Source: MADRE2 sp964397015
Lineage (GTDB): Bacteria; Desulfobacterota; Desulfobacteria; Desulfobacterales; Desulfobacteraceae
Assembly: GCA_964397015.1 (NCBI GenBank)
Contig: CAYNHL010000035.1
Location: 1-29,489, forward strand
DNA length: 29,489 bases
Direction of reading: 5' to 3'
A program made the position numbers and the translations under genes. Numbering within the stretch: the first letter of the stretch is position 1; each line of letters opens with the position of its first letter. Positions 1 through 8,372 of this stretch are shown here, in pieces. Below the pieces are notes generated by a model. That model searched no databases, was not told the origin of the DNA, and saw only the letters and a list, made by a program, of their open reading frames with translations.

Positions 1-79
1 AGCAGAAGCAACAAAACCCCACCTGCAAAATTCTTACTTGCGATTGCCCTGTGTCCAAGTAGAACAAACTTGTCTTTTC

Positions 80-106
80 TTGCAGGATCATGATATCCTC
101 TATAAA
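80..106 (+). promoter_or_regulatory. possible promoter of the diiron protein gene
   Basis: A TATAAA hexamer at 101-106 lies about 30 bases before the translation start at 138. The best upstream match is TTGCAG at 80-85, but the spacer is only 15 bases, so the assignment is weak. The spacer contains a small dyad (GGAT/ATCC). Confidence 0.3.
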
Positions 107-137
107 CTTTTGACATCAGCAAATGGGAGATATTCCG

Positions 138-641
138 ATGGAAAAACCTGGCACATTAACCATATTGAAAAATGCCATTTTAATTGAGCGAAAAGGAAAA
201 AGCCTTTATGAAAAAGCCATGGATCATGCCAAAGACGATGCTGTAAAAACCTTTTTCAAAGACCTTGCAGACGAAGAGCAGGAACATATCAATATTTTAG
301 AAGCTCAATTCAAGGCATTTATGAAAGACGGGAGATTTCTGGCTGGCAATTATGAGAATAATGCCGCTGCAGTCGATGCGCCGGATATCCTGGATGATAC
401 CCTGAAGAGCAAAATCAAGGCAGCTGATTTTGAAGCGACTGCCATTACTGCGGCTATTGGCTTTGAAGAAAAGGCGGTGAGGCTTTACGAGCAACGTTCC
501 AAAGAGGCGGCGGATGACAAAGAGAAAAAACTTTACAAGTGGCTTTCTGACTGGGAAAGAACACATCTAAAAAAGCTTATAAAGCTTGAAGAATCCTTGA
601 TCGAATCGGTATGGCAGGACAACAGCTTCTGGCCATTTTAA
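138..641 (+). CDS. rubrerythrin-like ferritin-family diiron protein
   Basis: Predicted 167-residue cytoplasmic four-helix-bundle diiron protein of the rubrerythrin/ferritin-like group, without the C-terminal rubredoxin domain of classical rubrerythrin. Two helix pairs each supply iron-ligand motifs: Glu17 and E47-x-x-H50 (DEEQEH) in the first half, and the GFEEK segment near 110 with E140-x-x-H143 (WERTH) in the second. The C-terminus ends in the aromatic tail FWPF, which I associate with homologues in sulfate reducers. Family members reduce peroxide or handle iron in anaerobes; the substrate here is not shown. The ATG at 138 is preferred over an in-frame ATG at 123 because GGGAGA at 125-130 gives a 7-base spaced ribosome binding site for 138 and overlaps the 123 codon. 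It appears monocistronic; an inverted-repeat copy begins 18 bases after the stop. Confidence 0.85.
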   Translation: MEKPGTLTILKNAILIERKGKSLYEKAMDHAKDDAVKTFFKDLADEEQEHINILEAQFKAFMKDGRFLAGNYENNAAAVDAPDILDDTLKSKIKAADFEATAITAAIGFEEKAVRLYEQRSKEAADDKEKKLYKWLSDWERTHLKKLIKLEESLIESVWQDNSFWPF

Positions 642-659
642 AAAGCTCGCGGTTTCTGG

Positions 660-685
660 TTCAACTTTCGGGCTTCAACGGTGAT
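660..685 (-). repeat. inverted repeat copy A flanking the chemotaxis locus
   Basis: The reverse complement of 660-685 matches 4835-4860 at 25 of 26 positions, including an uninterrupted 21-base block with core GAAGCCCGAAAGTTG. Copy A starts 18 bases after the stop codon of the upstream diiron protein gene. The two copies are 4.2 kb apart in opposite orientation and bracket the MCP/CheA genes. Confidence 0.85.
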
Positions 686-1043
686 AACCCCATTTAACTC
701 ACCAGCTCAGAAAATTGAGTTCTGATGTTTTATTGTCAATTGATTTCCCTTCATCAATTTTAATCCGGTCAGGCACCATGGTCATGTGTGATTGCAGGAT
801 TAGGGGAAGAATTAAGTCAAGCTAAACTCAATACCACTCCATTCATAGCTTTCCAGACTCAAACCCGCGAGTAAGGGCAAAATTGCAGGTTTGTGCAGGG
901 AAACGCCGTTTTTTTGTCTTGCAAAAATGATAGTTTTGAAAAACAAAAAACATAAAGTATTTTGTGCCTCATCTCTAATTTTACTCATTACCCTTTTTTG
1001 CTAACTATCTTAAATTATATCAAATTCGCTTTTATAATCAATC

Positions 1044-1059
1044 TGGCACACTTTTTGAT
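1044..1059 (+). promoter_or_regulatory. candidate sigma54 (-24/-12) promoter for the MCP gene
   Basis: TGGCAC (1044-1049), 5 bases, then TTGAT (1055-1059) matches the sigma54 consensus TGGCAC-N5-TTGCW except that the C of the -12 GC is A. The site is about 100 bases upstream of the predicted TTG start at 1157. RpoN control of motility and chemotaxis genes is known in related Deltaproteobacteria. No activator site is identified. Confidence 0.4.
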
Positions 1060-1156
1060 ATGTAAGTCGTTCAAATAGCTGTTTATTAATTAAAAGATTT
1101 TTTTCCAAACAAAAAACTAAACATAAAACAACCATGATTGAAAAAAGGAGTTGAAA

Positions 1157-3135
1157 TTGAACTTGAAAAATATGTCTTTGAAAATGAAACTGGTATCAGG
1201 TTTTTCCATTGTACTGATACTGCTGCTTATTGTCGCATCTGCCGCGTTTTTCGCTTTGAAAGGAGCATCTTCAGGATTTTTTGAGTATCGTGAAATGGCA
1301 CGTGATACCAATCTTTCCGGGCAGGTTCAGGCCAATATGCTTCTTGTCCGCATGAATGTAAAGGATTACCTGGTTTCAGGGAAAGAGGACGTACTTGAAC
1401 GTTATCAGGACAGATGGGAAAAAATGCTGCAATATCAGGCCGAGGCACAGCAGCAGATTCAAAACCCGGAAAGGGCCCAAAAGATCGATGTCATCGAAGC
1501 CGGGCTGGCAGAATACAAGAAGGGGTTCGATCAGGTCATAGAATATAATAACAGTCGCAGTCAGCTGGTCAATGAGGTCCTGAATGTCAATGGGCCTGTT
1601 ATGGAAAATTCACTGACAGATATCATGATATCTGCAAATAACGATGGTGATCAGGTTGCCTCTTATCATACCGGTCTTGCCATGAAACACATGCTTCTGG
1701 CAAGGTTGTACATGGCCAAGTTCCTCGATACCAATGACCAGGCCGCTGTGGCCAGGGTGCGTGCAGAATTCCGGAAAATGTCGGATAATCTGGATATCCT
1801 CGGCCAGGAGCTTGAAAATTCCGGGCGCAGACAGTTGTTAACAACAGTCAATGAAGCCGGGGAAATCTACCAGGACGCTTTTGATCAACTGGTTGACATC
1901 ATCTTTAAGAGAAACGAGATTATCACAGGCACACTGGACCGCATCGGCCCTGAAATTGCCGGGCTTGTGGAAGAGGTCAAGCTGGATATCAAAAAAGTCC
2001 AGGATACTATTGGTCCCAGGCTCCAGTCTTCCAATGAACGGGCGCTTTTTACCATTGTCGCGGTCAGTTTGGTGGCCGTGATCCTTGGCGTGTTTATCGT
2101 GTTTTTTATAACACGGGGGGTCCTGGCCCAGCTGGGCAGCGATCCCCGTGATATAGCTCAAATCGCCAATGAAATTGCCAGCGGGAACCTTGCCGTGGTA
2201 TTTGACGACAGCAGGAAAAATACCGGTGTCTATGCCAGTATGAGGAATATGACACAAAACCTTAAGCGCATGTTCTCACAAATCAGTGAGGGGGTGCTCA
2301 CCTTGAATACGTCTTCAAGTGATCTGTCAACGGTTTCCGAGCAGGTCTCCGCCAATGCCGGACAGACATCGGAGCGTACCAGCAGTGTGGCCGCCGCATC
2401 GGAAGAAATGTCGACCAATATGAACAGTGTGGCCGCAGCCACCGAACAGACCACGGCCAATATACAATCAATTGTATCAGCAGTGGAAGAAATGTCCGCA
2501 ACAATCAGCGAGATCGCCAACAATACGGCCAAAGGCAGTGAAACCACCGCCCAGGCAGTAACAAAAGCAGAACATGTTTCAGCCAAGGTGGATGATCTAG
2601 GCAGGGCGGCATTAGAAATCAGCAAAGTGACAGAAACCATCGCAGATATTTCGGAGCAGACCAATCTTCTGGCATTGAACGCCACCATTGAAGCTGCCCG
2701 GGCCGGAGAAGCCGGCAAGGGGTTTGCGGTCGTGGCCGGTGAAATCAAGGCGCTTGCCCAGCAGACAGCCGAGGCGACGGATGAAATCAGCACAAAAATA
2801 TCAGGTATGCAGGCAACCACCCAGGAGTCGGTGGAGGCCATCGGATCCATCGTTGCAATCATTAATGACATAAACGATATTGTTTCATCCGTGGCAACTG
2901 CTATTGAAGAACAGACATCGACAACCCAGGAGATCTCCAATAATATCAGCCAGGCCGCCGCCGGCGTTCAGGAGGTGAACGAGAATGTGAATCAGGCATC
3001 TGCCGTGGTTGGCGAAGTCAATCTGGATATCATCCGGGTCAGCGAGTCAACCGCAGAGATGAAAACCGGCGGCGAGCAGGTAAAGCAAAATGCGGCCCAG
3101 CTGTCCAGTCTGGCGGAAAATCTCAATGAAATGGT
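1157..3135 (+). CDS. methyl-accepting chemotaxis protein, C-terminus lost in gap
   Basis: Transmembrane chemoreceptor that would signal ligand occupancy to CheA/CheW. Residues about 10-34 form TM1, 40-297 an all-helical periplasmic sensor, 300-320 TM2, 321-374 a HAMP domain, and 378 onward the long signalling coiled coil. The hairpin tip EQTNLLALNATIEAARAGEA near residues 500-520 is the canonical CheA/CheW contact and is almost unchanged. The long sensor made of two helical stretches resembles the HBM type (as in McpS, which binds TCA-cycle acids), but the ligand cannot be read from sequence. The start is taken as TTG at 1157: AAAGGAG at 1144-1150 sits 6 bases before it, but directly abuts a TTG at 1151. 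The frame runs into the 100-N gap shortly before the expected end of an MCP. The frame resumes on the other side of the gap, so automated calling would fuse it with CheA; that fusion is probably artificial. Confidence 0.85.
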
Positions 3136-3235
3136 NNNNNNNNNNNNNNNNNNNNNNNNNNNNNNNNNNNNNNNNNNNNNNNNNNNNNNNNNNNNNNNNN
3201 NNNNNNNNNNNNNNNNNNNNNNNNNNNNNNNNNNN
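3136..3235. other. assembly gap of 100 N
   Basis: Exactly 100 N, the conventional length for a gap of unknown size. The MCP end and the N-terminal part of CheA (Hpt phosphotransfer domain, linker, start of the dimerisation helices) are missing here, so the true missing length probably exceeds 100 bases and may include other che genes. Confidence 0.95.
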
Positions 3236-4831
3236 ATTGGAAATGTATTGAACAAATTTGAAAGGGTAGTCAGAGATCTTGCAGGAGACCAGGGAAAAAC
3301 CATTCAGCTGACCCTTGCGGGCCAGGATGTCGAGCTTGATAAAACCATCCTTGAAGCGATTAACGATCCGTTGACCCATCTTGTCAGAAACAGTGTGGAT
3401 CACGGGGTGGAGCTCCCTGAGCAAAGAAAGGAAAAGGGCAAGGATACAAAAGGCTGTATCCGTATCGAGGCCTGCCATGAAGCCGGCCAGGTGAATATCC
3501 TGATTTCTGATGACGGTAAAGGAATCGATCCTGATAAAACCGCTGCCGCCGCCCTGGCAAAGGGCCTGGTCACACAGCAGCAGCTTGACCAGATGACGGA
3601 CAAACATAAAATGGAGCTGGTATTGCTTCCAGGCTTTTCGACCGCTGAAAAAATAACCGACCTGTCCGGAAGGGGCGTAGGCATGGATGTGGTTACCACG
3701 AATATCGAAAATCTCGGTGGTGTAGTTGAACTGGATTCCACGCCGGGCAAAGGCACCGATGTGATGATTAAACTGCCGCTGACCCTGGCGATCATACCAA
3801 GCCAGATCGTCATGGCGGGAGATGAAAGATATGCCGTCCCCCAGGTGAACCTGAGTGAACTGCTAAGAATTCCGGCTGCAGAAGTAAAGAACAGGATTGA
3901 AAGAGTGGGCAATGCCGATGTGGTCAGGCTGCGTGGAGAGCTTTTACCCCTGCTGGATCTTGCCGGCATCCTCGGGATTGAAAAATCATACACGGATACT
4001 GAAACCGGAGAAAAAAAGCCGGATAACCGTAAAAGCATTGCAGACCGGCGGTCCAGAAGACATCGGGTGCCGGAAAACGGTACAGGGGGTCAGACTGCCG
4101 CGCCCCGGGCACATGATACAAATGAACGAAAAGGTGAAGATCGCCGGAAACGCCCTGAAAGTGCAGTGAATGTGGCGGTAGTTTCTGCGGGCGCTATAAA
4201 ATACGGCCTGATTGTCGATGAACTGCAGGATTCTGAAGAGATCGTCGTAAAACCCGTGGGAAGGTATCTGAAAAAATATCAGGCCTTTGCCGGGGCAACC
4301 ATTATGGGAGACGGCAGGGTCGCACTTATTCTGGACATTGCAAATCTTGCCGGGATGGCCCGGCTCTCCGCTGTCTTTGATGCAGCCCAGGCTGTAACGC
4401 CGGCCGGTGGTGAAGCTGTCGCTTCCGGCAAAGACAGTATCTCGCTTTTGACTTTCAAAAATGGAGAAAAAGAACATTTTGCGGCCCCGCTGAATCTTGT
4501 GGAACGTATAGAAAGAATCCGGGCATCTGATATCGAGATCATTGGCAATAACAAAGTGATTCAATACCGCGGCGGAACGCTTATGCTGTTTGAAATGGCC
4601 GGAGTGGCTGATTTTGATTCCATACCTGAAGCACAATTTCACGAAGTGGTCGTGTTCCGGGTCAAGGAAAGGGAAATCGGGCTGATCGTCTCCGGTCCGG
4701 TGGATGCAATAGAAGTTCCCCTTAATGTCGAGACGTCTGCTTTCAAACAGAGAGCCGTAAGCGGTTCAATGACCATAAACGGAAAAACCACTCTGCTTGT
4801 GGACGTACTGGAAATGGTAAAAATGGTCTAA
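3236..4831 (+). CDS. cheA: chemotaxis histidine kinase CheA, N-terminus lost in gap
   Basis: C-terminal 531 residues of a CheA-type kinase, which autophosphorylates and passes phosphate to CheY/CheB under receptor control. It begins in the end of the P3 dimerisation helix (GNVLNKFERVVRDLA). The P4 ATPase follows with N box HLVRNSVDHGVE, G1 DDGKGID, F/G2 box PGFSTAEKI...GRGVGMD and G3 GKGTD. A P5 CheW-like domain starts at IIPSQIV and a second CheW-like module occupies the last about 130 residues (from DSISLLTF). P5 carries a long, basic, low-complexity insertion (about 4000-4170, containing ADRRSRRHR and ERKGEDRRKRPE). No receiver domain follows. The Hpt domain with the phosphorylated histidine is not present in the available sequence; it most likely lies in the gap. 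The downstream gene is 115 bases away. Confidence 0.85.
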   Translation: MGNVLNKFERVVRDLAGDQGKTIQLTLAGQDVELDKTILEAINDPLTHLVRNSVDHGVELPEQRKEKGKDTKGCIRIEACHEAGQVNILISDDGKGIDPDKTAAAALAKGLVTQQQLDQMTDKHKMELVLLPGFSTAEKITDLSGRGVGMDVVTTNIENLGGVVELDSTPGKGTDVMIKLPLTLAIIPSQIVMAGDERYAVPQVNLSELLRIPAAEVKNRIERVGNADVVRLRGELLPLLDLAGILGIEKSYTDTETGEKKPDNRKSIADRRSRRHRVPENGTGGQTAAPRAHDTNERKGEDRRKRPESAVNVAVVSAGAIKYGLIVDELQDSEEIVVKPVGRYLKKYQAFAGATIMGDGRVALILDIANLAGMARLSAVFDAAQAVTPAGGEAVASGKDSISLLTFKNGEKEHFAAPLNLVERIERIRASDIEIIGNNKVIQYRGGTLMLFEMAGVADFDSIPEAQFHEVVVFRVKEREIGLIVSGPVDAIEVPLNVETSAFKQRAVSGSMTINGKTTLLVDVLEMVKMV

Positions 4832-4834
4832 GGC

Positions 4835-4860
4835 ATCATCGTTGAAGCCCGAAAGTTGAA
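4835..4860 (+). repeat. inverted repeat copy B flanking the chemotaxis locus
   Basis: Partner of 660-685 (25/26 identical in inverted orientation; the one difference is T at 4839). It begins 3 bases after the cheA stop codon. A separate 11-base perfect palindrome, ATGCCAGGCAT, lies at 4883-4893. Confidence 0.85.
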
Positions 4861-4946
4861 TTTTAACTTGTGCTTGAAAAAAATGCCAGGCATGATAAAA
4901 GGCTGCTGGAATAAAATCGAGTTCTGTTTAGAGGAATTTTTTGCGT

Positions 4947-5987
4947 ATGATAATAGAAAAATTTATACCCCGGGGCGGTCATCATTGCATCACCAATTCA
5001 TTGAGTCAGATCTTCGCTTTTCATGGATATCCCATAAGTGAGCAGTTGTTGTTTGGGCTTGGTTCCGGATTGGGATTTGTGTACGTGAATTTATCCGGTG
5101 CGCCGATGATTTCTGGCCGAATCAAGCCGGTAGAATTTGAGAACAATATTTCACAGAGACTTGGAATCGGAATAAAAGTAAAAAAACCAAAGAATTCCAA
5201 AGTGGCGTTTGAAAAACTCAAAGCCTCAATTTTCAATCTGAAACCGGTTATGCTTTATGTGGACATGCCGTTTCTTCCCTATCTCAACATGCCGGACAGT
5301 AGTCATTTCGGCGGACATTCCATTGTTGTGTTCGGCTTTGATGACCATGAAAGGTGTTTTTACGTATCAGACAGAGATCATTCAAACTGGAAGATACATA
5401 CGCCCAAAGGTGAAATTGGCGCTGATTTTCATAAAGTGTCTTATGAAGAATTAGAGCGGGCAAGAAATTCGTCTTTCCGTCCTTTCCCGGCAAACAACAA
5501 ATGGGTGGATTTTGATTTTAAGGATCAAAAACCGATTGGCAGGGACAATCTATATGAGGCGATCCGTATAAATATCGAGACTATGCTGCACTCTCCGGCA
5601 AACTTACTGGGGATCAGCGGGATTAGAAAATTTGCCAGAGAAACACGCAAATGGAAAAAGTTTGACATTGAAAAGAAAAAACTTGCCGGCATTACAAATT
5701 ATTTTATGATTTCATCTCAAGGGGGAACAGGCGGTGGTGCATTCAGAAAAATGTATGGAGAATTTTTGCTTGAAGCCTCTGAAATATCAGAAGAGACTGC
5801 GTTGGCACGGAGTGGGAAACAGTTTTTACTTATCGCTGAATTATGGGATGCGATTGCAGCGGCGTTGATGGAAGTGTACAATACAGGCAGCGATGCTGTT
5901 CTCAAAGGATTGGAGCCCATGCTTGCAGATATAGCTGAAAAAGAAGAAATCGAGCTTAAACGATTGAAACAGATTATTGAAAGCTAA
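4947..5987 (+). CDS. BtrH_N/DUF4872 family protein (cysteine acyltransferase/peptidase fold)
   Basis: About 346-residue soluble protein. The N-terminus matches the BtrH_N domain: GGHHCITNSL (Cys14 as putative nucleophile), then SEQLLFGLGSGLGFVYV, and a second catalytic-type segment FGGHSIVVFGFDD with a following VSDRD. The C-terminal part (from about residue 170) is helical and corresponds to the DUF4872 region. BtrH of butirosin biosynthesis transfers an acyl group from an acyl carrier protein to an aminoglycoside; most bacterial homologues outside such clusters have no known substrate, and no carrier protein or biosynthetic gene is visible here. The ATG at 4947 is chosen over TTG at 4941; the nearest purine-rich site is GAGGA at 4931-4935, somewhat far. 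The GrpB gene follows after 35 bases, suggesting co-transcription. Confidence 0.7.
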   Translation: MIIEKFIPRGGHHCITNSLSQIFAFHGYPISEQLLFGLGSGLGFVYVNLSGAPMISGRIKPVEFENNISQRLGIGIKVKKPKNSKVAFEKLKASIFNLKPVMLYVDMPFLPYLNMPDSSHFGGHSIVVFGFDDHERCFYVSDRDHSNWKIHTPKGEIGADFHKVSYEELERARNSSFRPFPANNKWVDFDFKDQKPIGRDNLYEAIRINIETMLHSPANLLGISGIRKFARETRKWKKFDIEKKKLAGITNYFMISSQGGTGGGAFRKMYGEFLLEASEISEETALARSGKQFLLIAELWDAIAAALMEVYNTGSDAVLKGLEPMLADIAEKEEIELKRLKQIIES

Positions 5988-6022
5988 AGGCAGCTGGACC
6001 GAATGGTTGAGGGACAGTATAA

Positions 6023-6622
6023 ATGACAAGATCGTTGAATCAACTTAGCCGGGCGGAACTGGGACGTCTTTTTCCCATAACCATATCAGATCCTGACCCT
6101 GTATGGCCTGATTTGTACCTTAAGGAAAAAAAGCACCTTGTCGACCTTCTGGGAAATGATATCGTATTGAGGATCGAGCATGTCGGCAGTACAGCCGTTT
6201 CCGGCCTTGCTGCCAAACCCACCATTGATATTCTGATCCGGATTCCTCATCGAGAAGAGATTGAATCGTGTATCATCAAAATCCTGACCGGTCAGGCATA
6301 TCATTATATGCACGACCACCCGGACCATCTGATGTTTGTCAAAGGATATACCCAAAAGGGATTCAAGGGCCAGTGCTATCATATCCATATGGGGACGGAA
6401 AATCACGAGAAATTGTGGAACCAGGTTTATTTCAGAGACTATCTGAGACTGTTCCCGGACATTGCCGGAGAATATGCTGCTCTGAAAAGAAAACTGGCAG
6501 TTATCCATCAATATGACAGGGAGGCTTATACAGAAGCTAAAACCGAGTTTGTCAACAGGGTCACCCAGGAAGCCGTGGCCCTTTTAAAGCACGGGGGAAA
6601 AAACAGTGAAATCCGTTTTTAG
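6023..6622 (+). CDS. GrpB family protein (UPF0157, nucleotidyltransferase fold)
   Basis: 199 residues. The signature RIEHVGSTAVSGLAAKPTIDILI (shown in part: EHVGSTAVSGLAAKP) is the hallmark of the GrpB/UPF0157 family, which adopts a nucleotidyltransferase-like fold; activity is not established for most members, although some are fused to dephospho-CoA kinase. An upstream VWPDLYLKEKKHL segment and later HIHMGTENHEKLWNQVYFRDYLR block are also typical. The ribosome binding site GAGGGA (6009-6014) is 8 bases before the ATG. The gene lies 35 bases after the BtrH-like gene and is probably in the same transcript. Confidence 0.85.
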   Translation: MTRSLNQLSRAELGRLFPITISDPDPVWPDLYLKEKKHLVDLLGNDIVLRIEHVGSTAVSGLAAKPTIDILIRIPHREEIESCIIKILTGQAYHYMHDHPDHLMFVKGYTQKGFKGQCYHIHMGTENHEKLWNQVYFRDYLRLFPDIAGEYAALKRKLAVIHQYDREAYTEAKTEFVNRVTQEAVALLKHGGKNSEIRF

Positions 6623-6652
6623 ATGCGACAACCATCCCTTTTGATCTGCGGG

Positions 6653-6680
6653 TTGACAGGAACTGCCTTTGGTGTACAAA
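6653..6680 (+). promoter_or_regulatory. sigma70-type promoter for the first desulfidase gene
   Basis: A perfect -35 TTGACA at 6653-6658, a 16-base spacer and TACAAA at 6675-6680, with the initiation region about 20 bases before the start codon at 6709. This would let the gene be transcribed independently of the GrpB gene upstream. Confidence 0.55.
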
Positions 6681-6708
6681 TAGACTTGGACAAATTAAAG
6701 GAAACATT

Positions 6709-8031
6709 ATGGAATTTACAGTAAAAGATTTGCTGCAGATTGAAGTGGCGCCGGCCCTTGGATGCACAGAACCGGTGGCAATCGCACTGGGCGCGGCAGC
6801 CTGCCGGGCGCTGGCAGGAAATGCCAAGCCTGACAGCCTTGAAATCTGGGTCAGTTCCAATATATATAAAAACGGACTGGCGGTAACCATCCCCGGTACC
6901 CGGGGGTTGTCAGGGCTTGATATGTCCGCTGCGATCGGGCTGTTCGGCGGTGATCCGGAAAAAAAACTCGAGGTACTTGACTCTCTCGATGATGCCTCTC
7001 TTGAAAAGGCCGTCCGGTTTGTCCGTGATGGGCATGTCAGCGTCCATATCCAGGAGGACCGGACCGGTGTGTTTATCCGCTCGGTGATGACATGCAAACA
7101 GGACCGGTATGAATCAGTGATCGAGGCGCTTCATGACAATATCACCCAGCTGCTGGTGAATGACAAGCTTGTGCCGGGTCATGTGCTGCTCGGCGACTGC
7201 GACGGTCATGCAGGCAAGGGTGAACGGCTGGAAAAGCTTGAATCATGGCTCAAGGGGCTGTCTCTTGGAAAGCTTCTCGACCTGGTGGAAGATTTTGATA
7301 AAGAGGATCTTGATTTCATCGAAACCGGTGTCACCTGTAACAGGCGCCTTGCCGATTTTGGTCTCAAGCACGGATCCGGACTGGGAATCGGAAAGGCGCT
7401 GCTGCGTATGAAACGCCAGAAGCTGCTGAGCAATGATATGCTGCTCGAGGCCCGGATGCTGACTGCTGCCGCTGCAGACGCACGCATGTCCGGAGCCCGC
7501 CTGCCGGCCATGAGCTCGGCCGGGAGCGGGAATCACGGTTTGACTGCCATTCTGCCCATCTGGGCTGTTCGTGGTTTTATCGACACTGACAGGGAGTCAG
7601 TTCTCAGGGCAATCGGTTTCAGCCATATCATTACAGCCTATGTCAAATCTTTTACAGGCAGGCTGTCGGCAGTATGCGGGTGTTCGGTCGCGGCAGGCGC
7701 GGGTGCCACGGCCGGTATCACCTATCTTTTAGGCGGGGATTTGACCCATATTGCAGGGGCAATTAAAAACTTGACCGTGGACCTGGCCGGGGTAATCTGT
7801 GACGGAGCCAAGGCCGGCTGCGCCCTGAAGCTTGTGACTGCGGCCGGGACCGCTGTCCAGGCCGCTCTGTTTTCACTCCAGGGTGTTGTGGTGGAAGCCA
7901 CGGATGGTATTATCTGTGATTCTCCGGAACAGACCATGCAGAATGTGGGTATTTTAAGTACCCAGGGCATGATAGAAACAGACCGGACTATTTTGAAGAT
8001 CATGCTGGACAAAAAGTTCTCGCGTGTCTGA
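6709..8031 (+). CDS. L-cysteine desulfidase / UPF0597 family protein, copy 1
   Basis: 440 residues, the normal length for the CyuA/YhaM-type L-cysteine desulfidase family (serine-dehydratase-alpha superfamily). Characterised members use a [4Fe-4S] cluster to convert L-cysteine to pyruvate, ammonia and sulfide. The cysteine set is present: Cys19 in ALGCTEPVA, TCNRRLADFG, SAVCGCSVAAG and the C-terminal CDGAKAGC motif. AAAGGAA lies a few bases before the ATG. A diverged paralogue is encoded 2.4 kb away on the other strand (10432-11715). Neither cysteine specificity nor physiological direction can be decided from sequence; related family members may act on serine or other beta-substituted amino acids. 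Confidence 0.8.
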   Translation: MEFTVKDLLQIEVAPALGCTEPVAIALGAAACRALAGNAKPDSLEIWVSSNIYKNGLAVTIPGTRGLSGLDMSAAIGLFGGDPEKKLEVLDSLDDASLEKAVRFVRDGHVSVHIQEDRTGVFIRSVMTCKQDRYESVIEALHDNITQLLVNDKLVPGHVLLGDCDGHAGKGERLEKLESWLKGLSLGKLLDLVEDFDKEDLDFIETGVTCNRRLADFGLKHGSGLGIGKALLRMKRQKLLSNDMLLEARMLTAAAADARMSGARLPAMSSAGSGNHGLTAILPIWAVRGFIDTDRESVLRAIGFSHIITAYVKSFTGRLSAVCGCSVAAGAGATAGITYLLGGDLTHIAGAIKNLTVDLAGVICDGAKAGCALKLVTAAGTAVQAALFSLQGVVVEATDGIICDSPEQTMQNVGILSTQGMIETDRTILKIMLDKKFSRV

Positions 8032-8056
8032 TGACAATGCAAAACCTTGAATTGAC

Positions 8057-8087
8057 CGCCAGTCATCCTCTCTCTACATCACTGGCG
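8057..8087 (+). terminator. possible terminator after desulfidase copy 1
   Basis: A 7-base perfect stem CGCCAGT/ACTGGCG with a 17-base loop, 25 bases after the stop codon, followed by AACTTTTG. The long loop and short T-run make it a weak candidate. Confidence 0.35.
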
Positions 8088-8094
8088 AACTTTT

Positions 8095-8214
8095 GTGTGT
8101 CCAAAATGCCAAGGCTCCATTAAAATCCTATCTTTTATCGAGGAGCTTGATATCATCGAAAAAATATTAGGTCATCTTGATCTCTGGGATATCCGGAACC
8201 ATGATCCGCAGCCG
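8095..8214 (+). pseudogene. C-terminal remnant of an IS91-type transposase
   Basis: The frame beginning VCPKCQGSIKILSFIEE and continuing IIEKILGHLDLWD resembles the conserved C-terminus of IS91-like (Y2_Tnp type) transposases, where a CPxCxG pair is followed by an isoleucine-rich segment, a short helix and LWD. The N-terminal zinc-binding and catalytic tyrosine regions are absent; upstream is the end of the desulfidase gene. The frame stays open to 8391 but after about 8214 it loses resemblance. I read it as a decayed end of an element between two convergent gene sets. From 8215 to 8372 nothing else is recognised. Confidence 0.55.
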
Positions 8215-8372
8215 GCCACGGGGCTGACGGTATTTCCGGTTACCGGGCGTTTGCTCTCTTGGTTGGATATTGGCCTCCTTTTTCGGTTTGGTTGTGGCAT
8301 TAGAGTTCGCATGACAATGCGTATCAAAACCAGCGCAAAAAAAATATTTAACTTTTCGCAGGCCGAATATTA

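Larger units (their letters stand above)
642..1156. other. A+T-rich intergenic region upstream of the MCP gene
   Basis: About 515 bases without a convincing gene. It holds the inverted-repeat copy at 660-685, a weak TCAGAA/TTCTGA stem at 707-725 followed by TGTTTT that could be a poor terminator for the diiron gene, and a sigma54-like site at 1044-1059. From about 900 onward it is strongly A+T-rich. Nothing else is recognised. Confidence 0.5.

Noticed and set aside
2230..2940. 236-codon minus-strand open frame inside the MCP gene
   Set aside because: Ser/Ala/Val-rich mirror of the MCP coiled coil; no independent start signals.
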